Source: Galbibacter pacificus
GTDB taxonomy: Bacteria > Bacteroidota > Bacteroidia > Flavobacteriales > Flavobacteriaceae
Reading direction: 5' to 3'
NCBI RefSeq assembly: GCF_029603155.1
Contig: NZ_JAPMUA010000001.1
Coordinates: 434,001-498,000 of the forward strand
DNA length: 64,000 nucleotides
The position numbers were made by a program, and so were the translations under genes. The stretch's first letter is position 1; the number at the start of each line of letters is the position of its first letter. The notes beneath the pieces are model-generated. The model was given only the letters and a program-made list of their open reading frames with translations, searched no databases and had not been told where the DNA came from. This document shows, piece by piece, positions 54,440-63,800 of this stretch.

Positions 54440-55139
54440 TTTTGGACAGCGATAAGAATGGATTGTTTATGAAAAAGCTTTTTTCAGTATCGATTAACCT
54501 TTGAACAACATCTAAATATAAAAGAGAAACTCATTACTGAGATGTAGCTCAAAATATAAAGTAACGGTCCCCCTTATGAGTTTATAACGGTTCCAAGGCA
54601 CATACCCCGGCAAGAGAAATATTGTCTAATCCTTTTTGGATATCATTGCTCGAGCTAATATAGTGGTGCTACCTTATGCCCGTAGAAGAAGTGGACATAT
54701 GATATTAGCGGCAAGTATGGTATTTGAGTTGCTATGTTTTTTGTGAAAACGTTTTTTAGGAAAATTAAATATATAGGAGGTAGCTATGACATATATCATA
54801 TGCTATAAAAATCTTTAGTTTCTCAGCCTTACATTTCCTTTTTATCTGGAAATAGAAAAGGAGATGTTGTAAATAAATTGGACTTTATATGCCCGACCAT
54901 CATAAGAATGATGGATGAAAATCATTGTATGCATGTTTTATATTCAAATGTTTAGGCAATGCATTGTAAGCCTCAATTTGCTATATTTGTATGGCCTGAA
55001 AGAGATTGTTATACTGTAATGAACCATGCTATGGGTTTGTGTTCGTGTAATGTGGTACACTGTTCAATTCGAGTTATGAAATTATAATAAAGATGCCTTG
55101 TAAAGGTAATAACGACAAGGGATAAGCAATTAATGAATA
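54440..55139. other. 700-base stretch without a supported gene
   Basis: AT-rich, with stops in all frames. A hairpin at 54781-54805 (TAGC-TATGA, loop CATATA, TCATA-T-GCTA) is the only clear structure. A 10-base AAAACGTTTT palindrome at 54746-54755 shares only the core of the LacI operators. Nothing else is seen. Confidence 0.4.
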
Positions 55140-55577
55140 ATGGCAAAACAGGATTATAATAGGGATATTTTAACGAGTGCTGAAAGATTCAAAGAAGTCT
55201 TGAAATTTTTAAAAATGAATGCTTCTCAAATGGACGGTATATTGAAATCAAAAGGGATTTTCAATAGTCGGGCCGTTTTAGACGGCACAGAGGATATCAG
55301 TATGCCCATGGCCAGGATTATTATAGAGAAATGGCCCGAGATTAATGAACTATGGTTGTTGACCGGGGAAGGTACCATTACAAAGGGGGAAGTTGAAACT
55401 GGGACCGGCATTTCAGTTGGGGATATTGAAATTGTATTGAAGTGTTTATTGAACCACGAGGAAGTGCTCTTAAAAAATAAGATATTCAATAAGTGGTTGG
55501 AAAACAAAATATTAATACGGGAAAATAGTTTATTGAAGGAAATACAGGCCAAATATAATTTAACCGAAAAGGCCTAA
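55140..55577 (+). CDS. Small XRE-like HTH protein
   Basis: 145 residues. The N-terminal ~75 residues (SAERFKEVLKFLKMNASQMDGIL, then IIIEKWPEINELWLLTGEG) match the phage-repressor-like HTH proteins of Bacteroidota, whose HTH is usually followed by P-x-I-N-x-x-W-L-L-T-G-E-G. The C-terminal part is helical without a peptidase domain. Its last 18 bases overlap the convergent small gene. Targets unknown. Confidence 0.75.
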   Translation: MAKQDYNRDILTSAERFKEVLKFLKMNASQMDGILKSKGIFNSRAVLDGTEDISMPMARIIIEKWPEINELWLLTGEGTITKGEVETGTGISVGDIEIVLKCLLNHEEVLLKNKIFNKWLENKILIRENSLLKEIQAKYNLTEKA

Positions 55578-55841
55578 ACTTTTTCGAATTAAAAGATTCT
55601 CCCCTTTATTTTGATAGAATTCGGTTTCAAGCTTTCCGACCAGGTCCAGTTTATATAAAAGCCTTAAAAACTCTTCTTTTACCAACGCAAGCATATCAGC
55701 CTCTTCGCCTTTTTTGTGGGACTCTTTATTTTTATATTCATTTATAAGCTGCTCAAACCTCTTTATGGCAATATCATTTCTTAGCTCACCATTTCGATAT
55801 TCGGATAAGAGTGTTTTTATTTGAATATTTAGTTCTTTCAT
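55560..55841 (-). CDS. Small protein of unknown function
   Basis: 93 residues, charged and probably all helical (LLSEYRNGELRNDIAIKRFEQLINEYKN), no signal peptide or known motif. It lies 28 bases after the membrane-protein gene on the same strand, so it may belong to that small operon. Confidence 0.6.
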   Translation of the reverse strand: MKELNIQIKTLLSEYRNGELRNDIAIKRFEQLINEYKNKESHKKGEEADMLALVKEEFLRLLYKLDLVGKLETEFYQNKGENLLIRKSLGLFG

Positions 55842-55869
55842 TTTTAGGTTTTTATGCAGTAGCTTGGCG

Positions 55870-56409
55870 TTATTGTATTAGGGACTTGTTTACCTCGTTT
55901 ATGAAACTGAATGCATTCTCAACAAATTCATCAGCTTCTTTTTTCTCCTGTAACCTTTTAATCCTGTAATTATTGAACAACTTGAAAATCAGAAATGAAA
56001 TAAATAAAGAACAGGTTATATTAGCAATTTCATAGACATAGTCCGGATAGGGAGAATTTGAATCTATGAATACGTAGAATAAGTAATACAAGGCTACCGA
56101 ACAGAACAATATATTGATCATATCCGATAGTCGCTTAACCGATAAATTTTTGTCCGGGATAAAACCTATGACCCAAAAAGTAAACATAGAGAGCCCGAAG
56201 AGGATGTAATGGGTTCCAAAAGTATAAAGGAAACTTCGCGTACTGCTAAAGCCAAACAATCCGTCATCAGCTCCTTTTTCGAAAAAGATATGCCAAAAAG
56301 GAGCGGTGATAGCGGATAGTGAAAACATAATTAATAGAACAAGATAGATATTATCCCTTGTCCCTTGGGTTTTCAATTTCATCTTTATCGATAAGCTGGT
56401 AGTTTTCAA
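55870..56409 (-). CDS. Small membrane protein of unknown function
   Basis: 179 residues with four hydrophobic segments (about 20-40, 60-82, 95-116, 125-145) and a charged C-terminal tail (RIKRLQEKKEADEFVENAF). Start uncertain: from ATG 56409 it overlaps the upstream lipoprotein gene by 59 bases; a second Met at codon 10 (56382) reduces the overlap to 32. No family recognised. Overlap implies co-expression with the lipoprotein. Confidence 0.65.
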   Translation of the reverse strand: MKTTSLSIKMKLKTQGTRDNIYLVLLIMFSLSAITAPFWHIFFEKGADDGLFGFSSTRSFLYTFGTHYILFGLSMFTFWVIGFIPDKNLSVKRLSDMINILFCSVALYYLFYVFIDSNSPYPDYVYEIANITCSLFISFLIFKLFNNYRIKRLQEKKEADEFVENAFSFINEVNKSLIQ

Positions 56410-56533
56410 TTTTAGATGGCTTTTCTTGGTTTGCTTTGTATAAGCTTTCTGTGTCTGTTACCTGATCATTAGTACATGAAAAACTCAATGTAATAATCAT
56501 CATTAGTCCGATAAATAAAGATTTTTTGATCAT
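56351..56533 (-). CDS. Very small lipoprotein with acidic DKDEI tail
   Basis: 60 residues. Clear SPII signal: basic start, hydrophobic core, lipobox FSC with Cys20. Only 40 residues follow, ending in YQLIDKDEIENPRDKG. I recall a similar D-K-D/E-x-I-x-x-P-x-D-x-G ending in other tiny exported proteins of Bacteroidota, but cannot confirm it here. It overlaps the membrane protein gene in another frame. Confidence 0.6.
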   Translation of the reverse strand: MIKKSLFIGLMMIITLSFSCTNDQVTDTESLYKANQEKPSKIENYQLIDKDEIENPRDKG

Positions 56534-57080
56534 TTTTATATAGTTTAAAAGTTAATAAGTTAAAATTAACTTTCTACTATACGCATATGCCTTCACAGGT
56601 TAAAAATTATCAAAAAATTATAAACAAAATCTACATAATGTATTGATATTCATATGTGTTGATCTTATTCAATAAGATACAATATAATTTAAATTTTAAT
56701 GGTTAAGGCCTCCTCTCATGCAAGTTAGGAGAACGTCAAATATAAAAAAAAATCTTCATTTAACAGTTATAGGGGACTAGTTTTTTTGATATATCCAATA
56801 ACCCAAATAAACCCTAACGGATAGGGGTGCCAGGTACATCCTCTCTATAACCATTCCGATTTTTCGCTACCTCAGGGCTCAATCCATAGGAAAGAAATAG
56901 AAATTGCAGGACAAATTCCGGCAACATCCTATAGAAAATGTCATTGAAAATATAGAATTGTAAAAATTGCTGCCATAATCAAAGAGGCATATTTAGGAAT
57001 CGGGGATACGCCCAATTTTCATGAAATGGAAGTGTATTGCGGAAAAGGAGCTATTTTGGCTAGATGAAACTATTGATTTC
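56534..57080. other. 547-base stretch with possible coding remnant
   Basis: No intact gene. From about 56964 to 57067 a + strand frame reads YRIVKIAAIIKEAYLGIGDTPNFHEMEVYCGKGAILAR and is closed upstream by a stop within four codons; this could be the decayed end of a gene, but I do not recognise it. The rest is AT-rich without signals. Confidence 0.3.
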
Positions 57081-58115
57081 CTAGTCCATGAGTCTTTTAA
57101 CTGAATTTCTGATTTTAATAGTAGGCTTTAAAAGGATCTTGGAAGTATTTTGCTCTTCATCATATAATTTGGTGTATAATAATTCCACGGCTACTTTACT
57201 GATATCTTCTACTGGTTGGACAACGCATGACAATGGTGTCGCCAAAAAATCCAGATAGGGGTGATCGTCAAAGGTAATTAAGGATATATTTTCAGGAATG
57301 TCCAATTTAGCCTCTTTAATGGCCTTCATACATCCCATGGCAATGGTATTGCTTAAGGCAAATATGGCGGTAGGCCTGTTTTTTTGTTTGAGCAACAGTT
57401 GAGTGGAAAGATATCCGTTTTGAAATGTGAAATTATCACCGATAATATTAAAATCATTGATTCCCGATTCTTTCATGGCCTCTTTAAAACCTTCAATACG
57501 GAGCTTGTTCGTATTGGACTCTTGCACCCCTTGAATGCATACAATATTATGATGTCCATTTTCAATAAAATATTTAGCGGCCATATAGGCCCCCTTATAA
57601 TTGTCTGTTGAAACAAAAGGAATGTCCAGATCGATGAAATAACGGTCGATGCATACTACCGGTATGCCTTGATTGTGTATCTCGTCAATATGTTCCCATT
57701 GGTTTCCACAGGGGACAATAATCAGTCCTTCTATATTTCTGGAGACAAGCTGTCTCAATTCTTTTTTTTCAATTTCAGGATTTTCATCACTTTCCCCGAT
57801 GATGGTAATGTAACCATGTTTCCTGATTTCTGTATTTATCCTACTGGATATCTCAGCAAAAAAGGGATTATTAAGAGAGGGGACAATTAAGGCTATGGTA
57901 TTGCTTTTTCCACTTTTTAAATTAGCGGCGAATTGGTTCGGCACATAATTCAGTTCCCTGGCAACTTTTCTTATTTTTTCCTGAGATTTTTTCCCTATCC
58001 TATATTCCTTGGCCTTGTTATTTAGGACCCTCGATACAGTTGATATTGATAGACCTGTTTTTTCTGCAATGTCCCTAATATTTATTTTATTGCTATTATT
58101 TTCTTTATTCGGCAT
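57081..58115 (-). CDS. LacI-family transcriptional regulator
   Basis: 344 residues from ATG 58115. HTH INIRDIAEKTGLSISTVSRVLN at the N-terminus, hinge LNYVPNQFAANLKSGKSNTIALIVP, and a periplasmic-binding-protein-like sugar sensor domain. An ATG seven codons earlier (58136) is possible, but it would place an operator-like palindrome inside the first codons; starting at 58115 puts that palindrome just upstream, as expected for autoregulation. It is divergent from the fusion gene at 58424, and the 58137-58423 spacer carries two further palindromes. It probably represses this gene and the SusC at 60804 until a sugar ligand binds. Confidence 0.93.
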   Translation of the reverse strand: MPNKENNSNKINIRDIAEKTGLSISTVSRVLNNKAKEYRIGKKSQEKIRKVARELNYVPNQFAANLKSGKSNTIALIVPSLNNPFFAEISSRINTEIRKHGYITIIGESDENPEIEKKELRQLVSRNIEGLIIVPCGNQWEHIDEIHNQGIPVVCIDRYFIDLDIPFVSTDNYKGAYMAAKYFIENGHHNIVCIQGVQESNTNKLRIEGFKEAMKESGINDFNIIGDNFTFQNGYLSTQLLLKQKNRPTAIFALSNTIAMGCMKAIKEAKLDIPENISLITFDDHPYLDFLATPLSCVVQPVEDISKVAVELLYTKLYDEEQNTSKILLKPTIKIRNSVKRLMD

Positions 58116-58122
58116 ATATAGG

Positions 58123-58134
58123 ATAAACGTTTGC
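58123..58134. promoter_or_regulatory. LacI operator O1 (imperfect), at the regulator's own start
   Basis: ATAAACGTTTGC shares the AAACGTTTGC half with the perfect palindromes nearby. It lies immediately before the preferred LacI start codon. Confidence 0.6.
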
Positions 58135-58312
58135 ATAAAGATACTTATTTTTCTTACATGATTTAATTTTTCATGTTATAAAATTTTTTTTTCGATAGAT
58201 ATGTTTGTATAAATTTAACATATCACTAATAATATAATAAAATATAAGGCCTATAAGTATCTTTATATCATTTTTAAGAGGTATTTTTTAAATTTTTATC
58301 AAAATAATTTGC

Positions 58313-58324
58313 GCAAACGTTTGC
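58313..58324. promoter_or_regulatory. LacI operator O2, perfect palindrome
   Basis: GCAAACGTTTGC, a perfect 12-base palindrome in the divergent spacer. Its right half contains TTTG (58320-58323), which acts as the -33 box of the promoter listed next. Confidence 0.8.
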
Positions 58325-58351
58325 ATAATTCAAATTTCTTCTTTAGGTTTG
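58320..58351 (+). promoter_or_regulatory. Bacteroidota-type promoter of the fusion gene
   Basis: TTTG (58320-58323), 20 bases, then TAGGTTTG (58344-58351), an exact TAnnTTTG. The -33 box is part of operator O2, so repressor binding would block the promoter directly. The ATG is 72 bases downstream. Confidence 0.7.
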
Positions 58352-58386
58352 TTTTGTAGAACTATGACAGACTGGTTTTAATATGC

Positions 58387-58398
58387 ACAAACGTTTGT
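58387..58398. promoter_or_regulatory. LacI operator O3, perfect palindrome
   Basis: ACAAACGTTTGT, perfect 12-base palindrome between the promoter and the ATG at 58424, 62 bases from O2 (start to start O2-O3 74). A second site downstream of the start of transcription would strengthen repression. Confidence 0.78.
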
Positions 58399-58423
58399 TT
58401 TAAATAAACTAAAATCTATTGAA

Positions 58424-60628
58424 TTGATGAAAAGAATTTTGTACTTAATCATTCCCATGTTACTTCTTTTAAATAGAAGTGCTGCACAAGCGGTCGGTTA
58501 CACAAGTTTATTTGAAGAGGTTTTTGAGGGGCCTGACCAAAATAAAGATTACCAAGCGTGGCACATGTCGATGGATCAATGGCGGGAGACGACCAGAAGG
58601 AGTATCGATTATGATTCTTCCCAATATAACAACCGCGAACTGGAGTGGATTAACAGCTCATTTATATATGTCCAAATGATGGCGCATGACCGTTACTTTT
58701 ATGACCCATTGTCCAGTACCTATACCGTAGATCGTTATTTGGAGGATTTAGAGCAGAGATATGGTGGTATTGATGCTGTCCTGATCTGGCCTACCTATCC
58801 GAATATAGGCATAGATAACAGGAATCAGTTTGATCTTCTTCATGATATGCCCGGCGGAATAGAGGGGGTAAAGAAAATGATAGGTGACTTTCATTCAAAA
58901 GGGGTAAAAGTATTTTTTCCAATCATGATATGGGATAATGGTACCCGGAAAATCGACCTGCCAATGGCCCTGGCATTGGTAAAGGAAATGAAGCGCCTAG
59001 GCGCAGATGGATTAAATGGAGATACAATGTTCGGGGTTACACGGGAATTCATGGCCGCAGCGGACAGCCTAGACTATCCACTGATTTTTCAACCGGAACT
59101 CAGCATTGGGAGACCCCAAAAATTTACACAAAAAAAAGAGACAGACACCTTGGAAGGGGACGGGGTTTCCAAATTAAAGCCTATCGAATGGAACCTGTCG
59201 AGCTGGGGTTATTTTTTTCCTTATGAATCCATTACCCCGGGGGTAAGTGTTTATAAATGGTTAGAACCCTCCCATCAGGTTTTTGTTACCAACCGGTGGG
59301 CAAGGGATAAAACGGATGATTTACAGCATGCTTTTTTTAACGGCATAGGCTATAATGCCTGGGAAAATATCTGGGGTGTATGGAATCAGATCACGGAAAG
59401 GGATGCAGCGGCCATTAAAAGGATATCGACTATTTATAGATCATTTCCGCAGATATGGAAGAGTAAACAATGGCGGCCCTATGTCCCGACCCTTCAATCA
59501 CGGGTATATGCTTCGGAATTTCCCGGAAATGACCGGACCATTTATACATTAATTAACCGTGACAGTATACCAAGAGAAGGGGTTCAGCTCGAACTCCCCA
59601 ATAAAATAGGGGCCGTATATTACGATATTTGGAATGGAAAGGTATTGCAACCAGAAAAGAAAGGCAACAAGGTACTTTTGAACTTTCCGATTGAAGCACA
59701 TGGATATGGTGCCGTATTAGAAATTTTAAAGGAAAGTGTCGATGGTACTATTGATAGGTTTTTAAAAAAAATGCATGACTTTTCAAATCGTTCTTTAAGT
59801 TCATTCCCTGGGAAGTGGGGGCCGCTTCCTCAAAAAATGGTGGAGATACAGGGCACCAGCCCCCTATTGGACAAACCGGAAGGAATGATCTATGTTCCCG
59901 AAAACAAACATTATGAATTCATTTCAAACGGTGTCATGATCGAGGGGAATGACCTGCCTACTGCCGTAGGCATCCAACACCCATGGGAAAAACATCCCGC
60001 ACGTTCCCAGCAGCATTTGATGAGCATCAAGGCTTTTTATATCGATAAGTACCCGGTCACCAATGAACAATACAAATCATTTATGGATGCAACCGGATAT
60101 GAACCTGAAGATAAGCATAATTTCTTGAAGGATTGGGATAATGGTACATATCCGGAAGGTTGGGCGAATAAGCCCGTGACCTGGGTATCGATAGAAGATG
60201 CAAGGGCATACGCCAAATGGGCCGGTAAAAGGTTACCTCATGAATGGGAATGGCAATATGCGGCACAAGGTGGTAATAAGGACATATTATACCCATGGGG
60301 GCGTATTATGGATACTACCAGGATACCATCAATTGATTCGACGAGGACCCCCCGTGCGGTAACTGACGTGGATATTTTCCCCCAAGGCGCAAGTTCACTC
60401 GGGATAATGGACCTGATAGGCAATGTTTGGCAATGGACGGACGAATATAGGGATGAACATACACGGGCTGCCGTGTTGAAAGGGGGTGGGTTTTATCGGT
60501 CGGCTACTTCTGATTGGTATTTTCCGCGAGCTTATGAACTTAATAAATACGGTAAATATTTGCTGATGGCCCCCAGTATAGACCGTTCCGCCACTATTGG
60601 GTTCAGATGTGTCGGAGATACACCATGA
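58424..60628 (+). CDS. Exported fusion of a TIM-barrel glycosidase-like domain with an FGE-sulfatase-fold domain
   Basis: 734 residues with signal peptide (ending near SAAQ). Residues about 30-440 look like a TIM barrel of glycosidase type (GGIDAVLIWPTYPNIGIDNRN, VFFPIMIWDNGTR, RLGADGLNGDTMFG, GIGYNAWENIWG) followed by a beta region (TIYTLINRDSIP). From about 485 the formylglycine-generating-enzyme fold begins (GMIYVPENKHYEF, FYIDKYPVTNEQYKSFM, WVSIEDARAYAKWAGKRLPHEWEW, GNVWQWTDEY, TIGFRCVG). The C-terminal KGGGFYRSATSDWYFPRAYE segment lacks both catalytic cysteines of true FGE, so it should not make formylglycine. It may bind or modify another substrate. First gene of the LacI-controlled group. 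Confidence 0.8.
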   Translation: MMKRILYLIIPMLLLLNRSAAQAVGYTSLFEEVFEGPDQNKDYQAWHMSMDQWRETTRRSIDYDSSQYNNRELEWINSSFIYVQMMAHDRYFYDPLSSTYTVDRYLEDLEQRYGGIDAVLIWPTYPNIGIDNRNQFDLLHDMPGGIEGVKKMIGDFHSKGVKVFFPIMIWDNGTRKIDLPMALALVKEMKRLGADGLNGDTMFGVTREFMAAADSLDYPLIFQPELSIGRPQKFTQKKETDTLEGDGVSKLKPIEWNLSSWGYFFPYESITPGVSVYKWLEPSHQVFVTNRWARDKTDDLQHAFFNGIGYNAWENIWGVWNQITERDAAAIKRISTIYRSFPQIWKSKQWRPYVPTLQSRVYASEFPGNDRTIYTLINRDSIPREGVQLELPNKIGAVYYDIWNGKVLQPEKKGNKVLLNFPIEAHGYGAVLEILKESVDGTIDRFLKKMHDFSNRSLSSFPGKWGPLPQKMVEIQGTSPLLDKPEGMIYVPENKHYEFISNGVMIEGNDLPTAVGIQHPWEKHPARSQQHLMSIKAFYIDKYPVTNEQYKSFMDATGYEPEDKHNFLKDWDNGTYPEGWANKPVTWVSIEDARAYAKWAGKRLPHEWEWQYAAQGGNKDILYPWGRIMDTTRIPSIDSTRTPRAVTDVDIFPQGASSLGIMDLIGNVWQWTDEYRDEHTRAAVLKGGGFYRSATSDWYFPRAYELNKYGKYLLMAPSIDRSATIGFRCVGDTP

Positions 60629-60674
60629 CCATGGAGGCGGCCCTGAACCGGAGCTTTATTTTTTAACAGATAGA

Positions 60675-60686
60675 ACAAACGTTTGT
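60675..60686. promoter_or_regulatory. LacI operator O4, upstream of SusC
   Basis: ACAAACGTTTGT, identical to O3, 118 bases before the SusC ATG. I see no clean TAnnTTTG after it, so whether it works as a promoter operator or as an internal roadblock is open. Confidence 0.75.
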
Positions 60687-60803
60687 TTTGTATAAGGACA
60701 ATTGTAAAAATAATACCAGATCAAATAACTAATTAGCGAAACACGCAATCAAATTCCTTGATGAAAAGATCGGAAGGCGAATTAACCAAAAACCAAGCAA
60801 ATT

Positions 60804-63800
60804 ATGAAAAATACTTTTTACGCAAAGGGGTACTATTTGAAGGTTATACCAAAAATTTGGTTCTTATCATGTATACTAATGATGGGGACTTACCATTCGG
60901 CCAATGCACATAGGCCTATTGATACCGTTCGGATGGACCAAAATAAAGACATATACCAACAGTCCGTAACCGGTATCGTTACGGATGAGCAGGGCGTTCC
61001 GTTACCGGGAGCCAATATTGTGGAAAAAGGTACCAGTAATGGGGTAACAGCTGATTTCGATGGAAATTTCTCGATAGATATTTCTAATGGGAATGCAGTT
61101 TTGATTGTTTCCTATATTGGATTTGAAACACAGGAGGTTGCCGTTGATGGACAAGCAAACCTTGAAATACTTCTAAAGGAGAATGCTGCAAAGCTTGATG
61201 AGGTAGTGGTAATCGGTTATGGAACACAAAAGAAGGTCAGCCTAACCAGTGCGGTTGGTACGGTAGACGGGGAAACTTTGGAAAAAAGAACTGTAAAGAA
61301 CGTGCAGCAATCGCTTCAGGGAAATGTATCCGGATTGACAATCCAGGATCAGGGAGGGGCGCCGGGGACCTCTAGAATGACAATGAGGATAAGGGGAGTA
61401 ACGACTTTGAGCAACAATGATCCCTTGGTTATTGTTGACGGGATTGAGCAGGACCTTACCTATCTAAACCCAAATGATATTGAATCCGTATCCGTACTTA
61501 AGGATGCCTCTTCAACGGCTATCTACGGATCAAGAGCCTCTAATGGGGTCGTGCTTGTAACGACAAAACGGGCAAAGGAAGGCAAATTGAATGTTTCATG
61601 GAATTCCTACTATGCCATACAGAAATCCAATAATCAACCTGAACATATGGGCCTTGAAGATTATATGCGGATGCAGAATGTGGCATGGACCAATTCGTCG
61701 GGGAGCCCGATTTATACAGAAGAATACATTCAGGAATATATCCATGCAACGGACCGTCTTAAATACCCGCTCCCCAATACATGGTTTAAGGAAGTTTTGC
61801 ACCCTGCACCTCAAACGAGTAAGGCCTTATCCATATCGGGAGGAACCGAAAATATCAAATCGCTGGTAAGCCTCCGACATTTGGACCAAGAAGGAATTAT
61901 ACCCAATTCGGACTCGAAAATTTCGGAATTACGCATGAACACCGATTTTAAACTAAGCCCTAAATTGAACTTTTCTGCTGATTTCAATTACAGGCACCAA
62001 AGCGCTACAAACCCATTGGATGTAGACCATGTAATCAATGGAATGTTGCAAAACTCCCAATGGACGGTTCCGGTTTATCCTGACGGGACTTATGGAGTCT
62101 CTGCCGATGGTTCCAGCCCCTTGGTAAGGGCAAATCTTGACGGAACGGCCAAGGATTACCAAGATTATTTCTTGGGAAATTTAAAGGGCATATGGGAAAT
62201 TGTGGGAGGCTTGAAGTTTACCTTACAGTACAGTCTTCGTGCCACGTTTGATAAAAGCAAGGATTTTTCAAACAAATATCAGGTACTGGACTATTATGAC
62301 CCAGGTAAAGTATTGGTCAATAAGCCCATCAATAGTTTAACGGAAGGAAGGTCCGATATGCGGGAGACAACGCTGAACGGGCTTCTTAACTATACCAAAA
62401 CCTTTGGGAACCATGATTTTAATGTGCTATTGGGGTATTCGGAAATTGAGAACAAGGCCTCTAATTTATCTGCCTATCGTCAGGAATTTTACAGCAATGA
62501 TATTCAATCGATTTCGCAAGGGGCCAATGATGGGACAAAAGATAATTCGGGTATTGATGTGGAATGGAGTTTACGTTCTTATTTTGGTAGGCTAAACTAT
62601 TCTTATATGAATAAGTATCTTTTTGAAGCCAATGTCCGGTATGATGGATCTTCACGTTTTGCAAAGGGCAATCAATACAGTACCTTTCCATCCTTTTCTA
62701 CGGGTTGGAGACTATCTGAGGAGAATTTTTGGAGCGGTTTAAAAAATACGTTCAATGAATTTAAACTAAGGGGTTCTTATGGTAAATCCGGAAACCAGGC
62801 GGTCGATCCCTATAGTTTCCTGGCGACATATAATTTACAGAGCTATTCATTTGGAGAGAACCCTGCCGTTGGCTATAGGCAAACAGATTTGGCCAATAGG
62901 GATATTTCTTGGGAAACAACTACACAGACCGATGTGGGACTGGATTTGCAAATGCTGACAAATAGGATTACGCTATCAGTTGACTACTATCACAAAAAGA
63001 CAGAAGATATATTGTTGGAAGTTCCGGTACCGGCAACATTGGGACTGTATGCCTCGGCACAAAATATAGGCAGGGTGGACAATAAGGGATGGGAATTTAC
63101 CCTGGGCCTACGAAACAGTTTTAATGAATTTAATATAAACAGCAATTTTAATTTTTCAATCAATAACAACGAGGTAATTGATTTGGGGGGGACCGGCCCC
63201 TATATATATGGACTGTATGAAGGAAACGCATATCTAGGGGGTGCTAATGAATCCAGAGTGACTACCAGGGTAGGCCTTCCGATCCATTCATGGTGGGGGT
63301 ATAAAACCGATGGATATTTTCAAACCCAGGAAGAAGTCGCCAATTATCCCACTATTATAAGTGATGCCCAACCGGGGGATGTTAAGTTCCTTGACGAGAA
63401 CGGAGATGGAAAGATCACACCGGACGATATGGTTAATTTGGGACAGAGTTTTCCAAAATACAATTTCGGTGCCAATTTTGATTTCTCATATAAGGCATTC
63501 GCTTTAAATATCCAGTTACAGGGAGCAGCGGGCTATAAAGCCCGTGTTGGGGGAGCTTTGGCTGAAATGGGGATATGGGGAGGATTTACCCATAAGGTAA
63601 CCGGGGATTACTGGACCCCCGACAATCCGGATGCGCGATTCCCCAGACCGCTAAAATTTGACCTTAGGAATATAATAATGGCAGATAGGGACCTGCTGGA
63701 CGGAGCATACCTGCGGGTGAAAAACGTACAGTTGTCCTATAAATTGCCTGTAGCCTTCACAAGTGTATTGGGCATAAGGGATGCCAGTTTATACGTCTCG

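Noticed and set aside
54746..54755. AAAACGTTTT palindrome as a fifth LacI operator
   Set aside because: It lacks the outer C and G of the four real sites, is far from the regulon, and precedes no relevant gene.
54775..54818. Perfect AGGAGG followed by ATG and a 10-codon frame
   Set aside because: Bacteroidota genes here do not use Shine-Dalgarno sites, and the 10-residue frame has no other support; the bases are better explained by the hairpin at 54781-54805.
56964..57067. Frame reading VKIAAIIKEAYLGIG as a real gene
   Set aside because: No start codon, a stop just upstream, and no recognised family; kept only as a possible remnant.
58424..60628. Maturation enzyme for the sulfatase at 31222
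   Set aside because: The FGE fold lacks both catalytic cysteines, so formylglycine formation is not expected.
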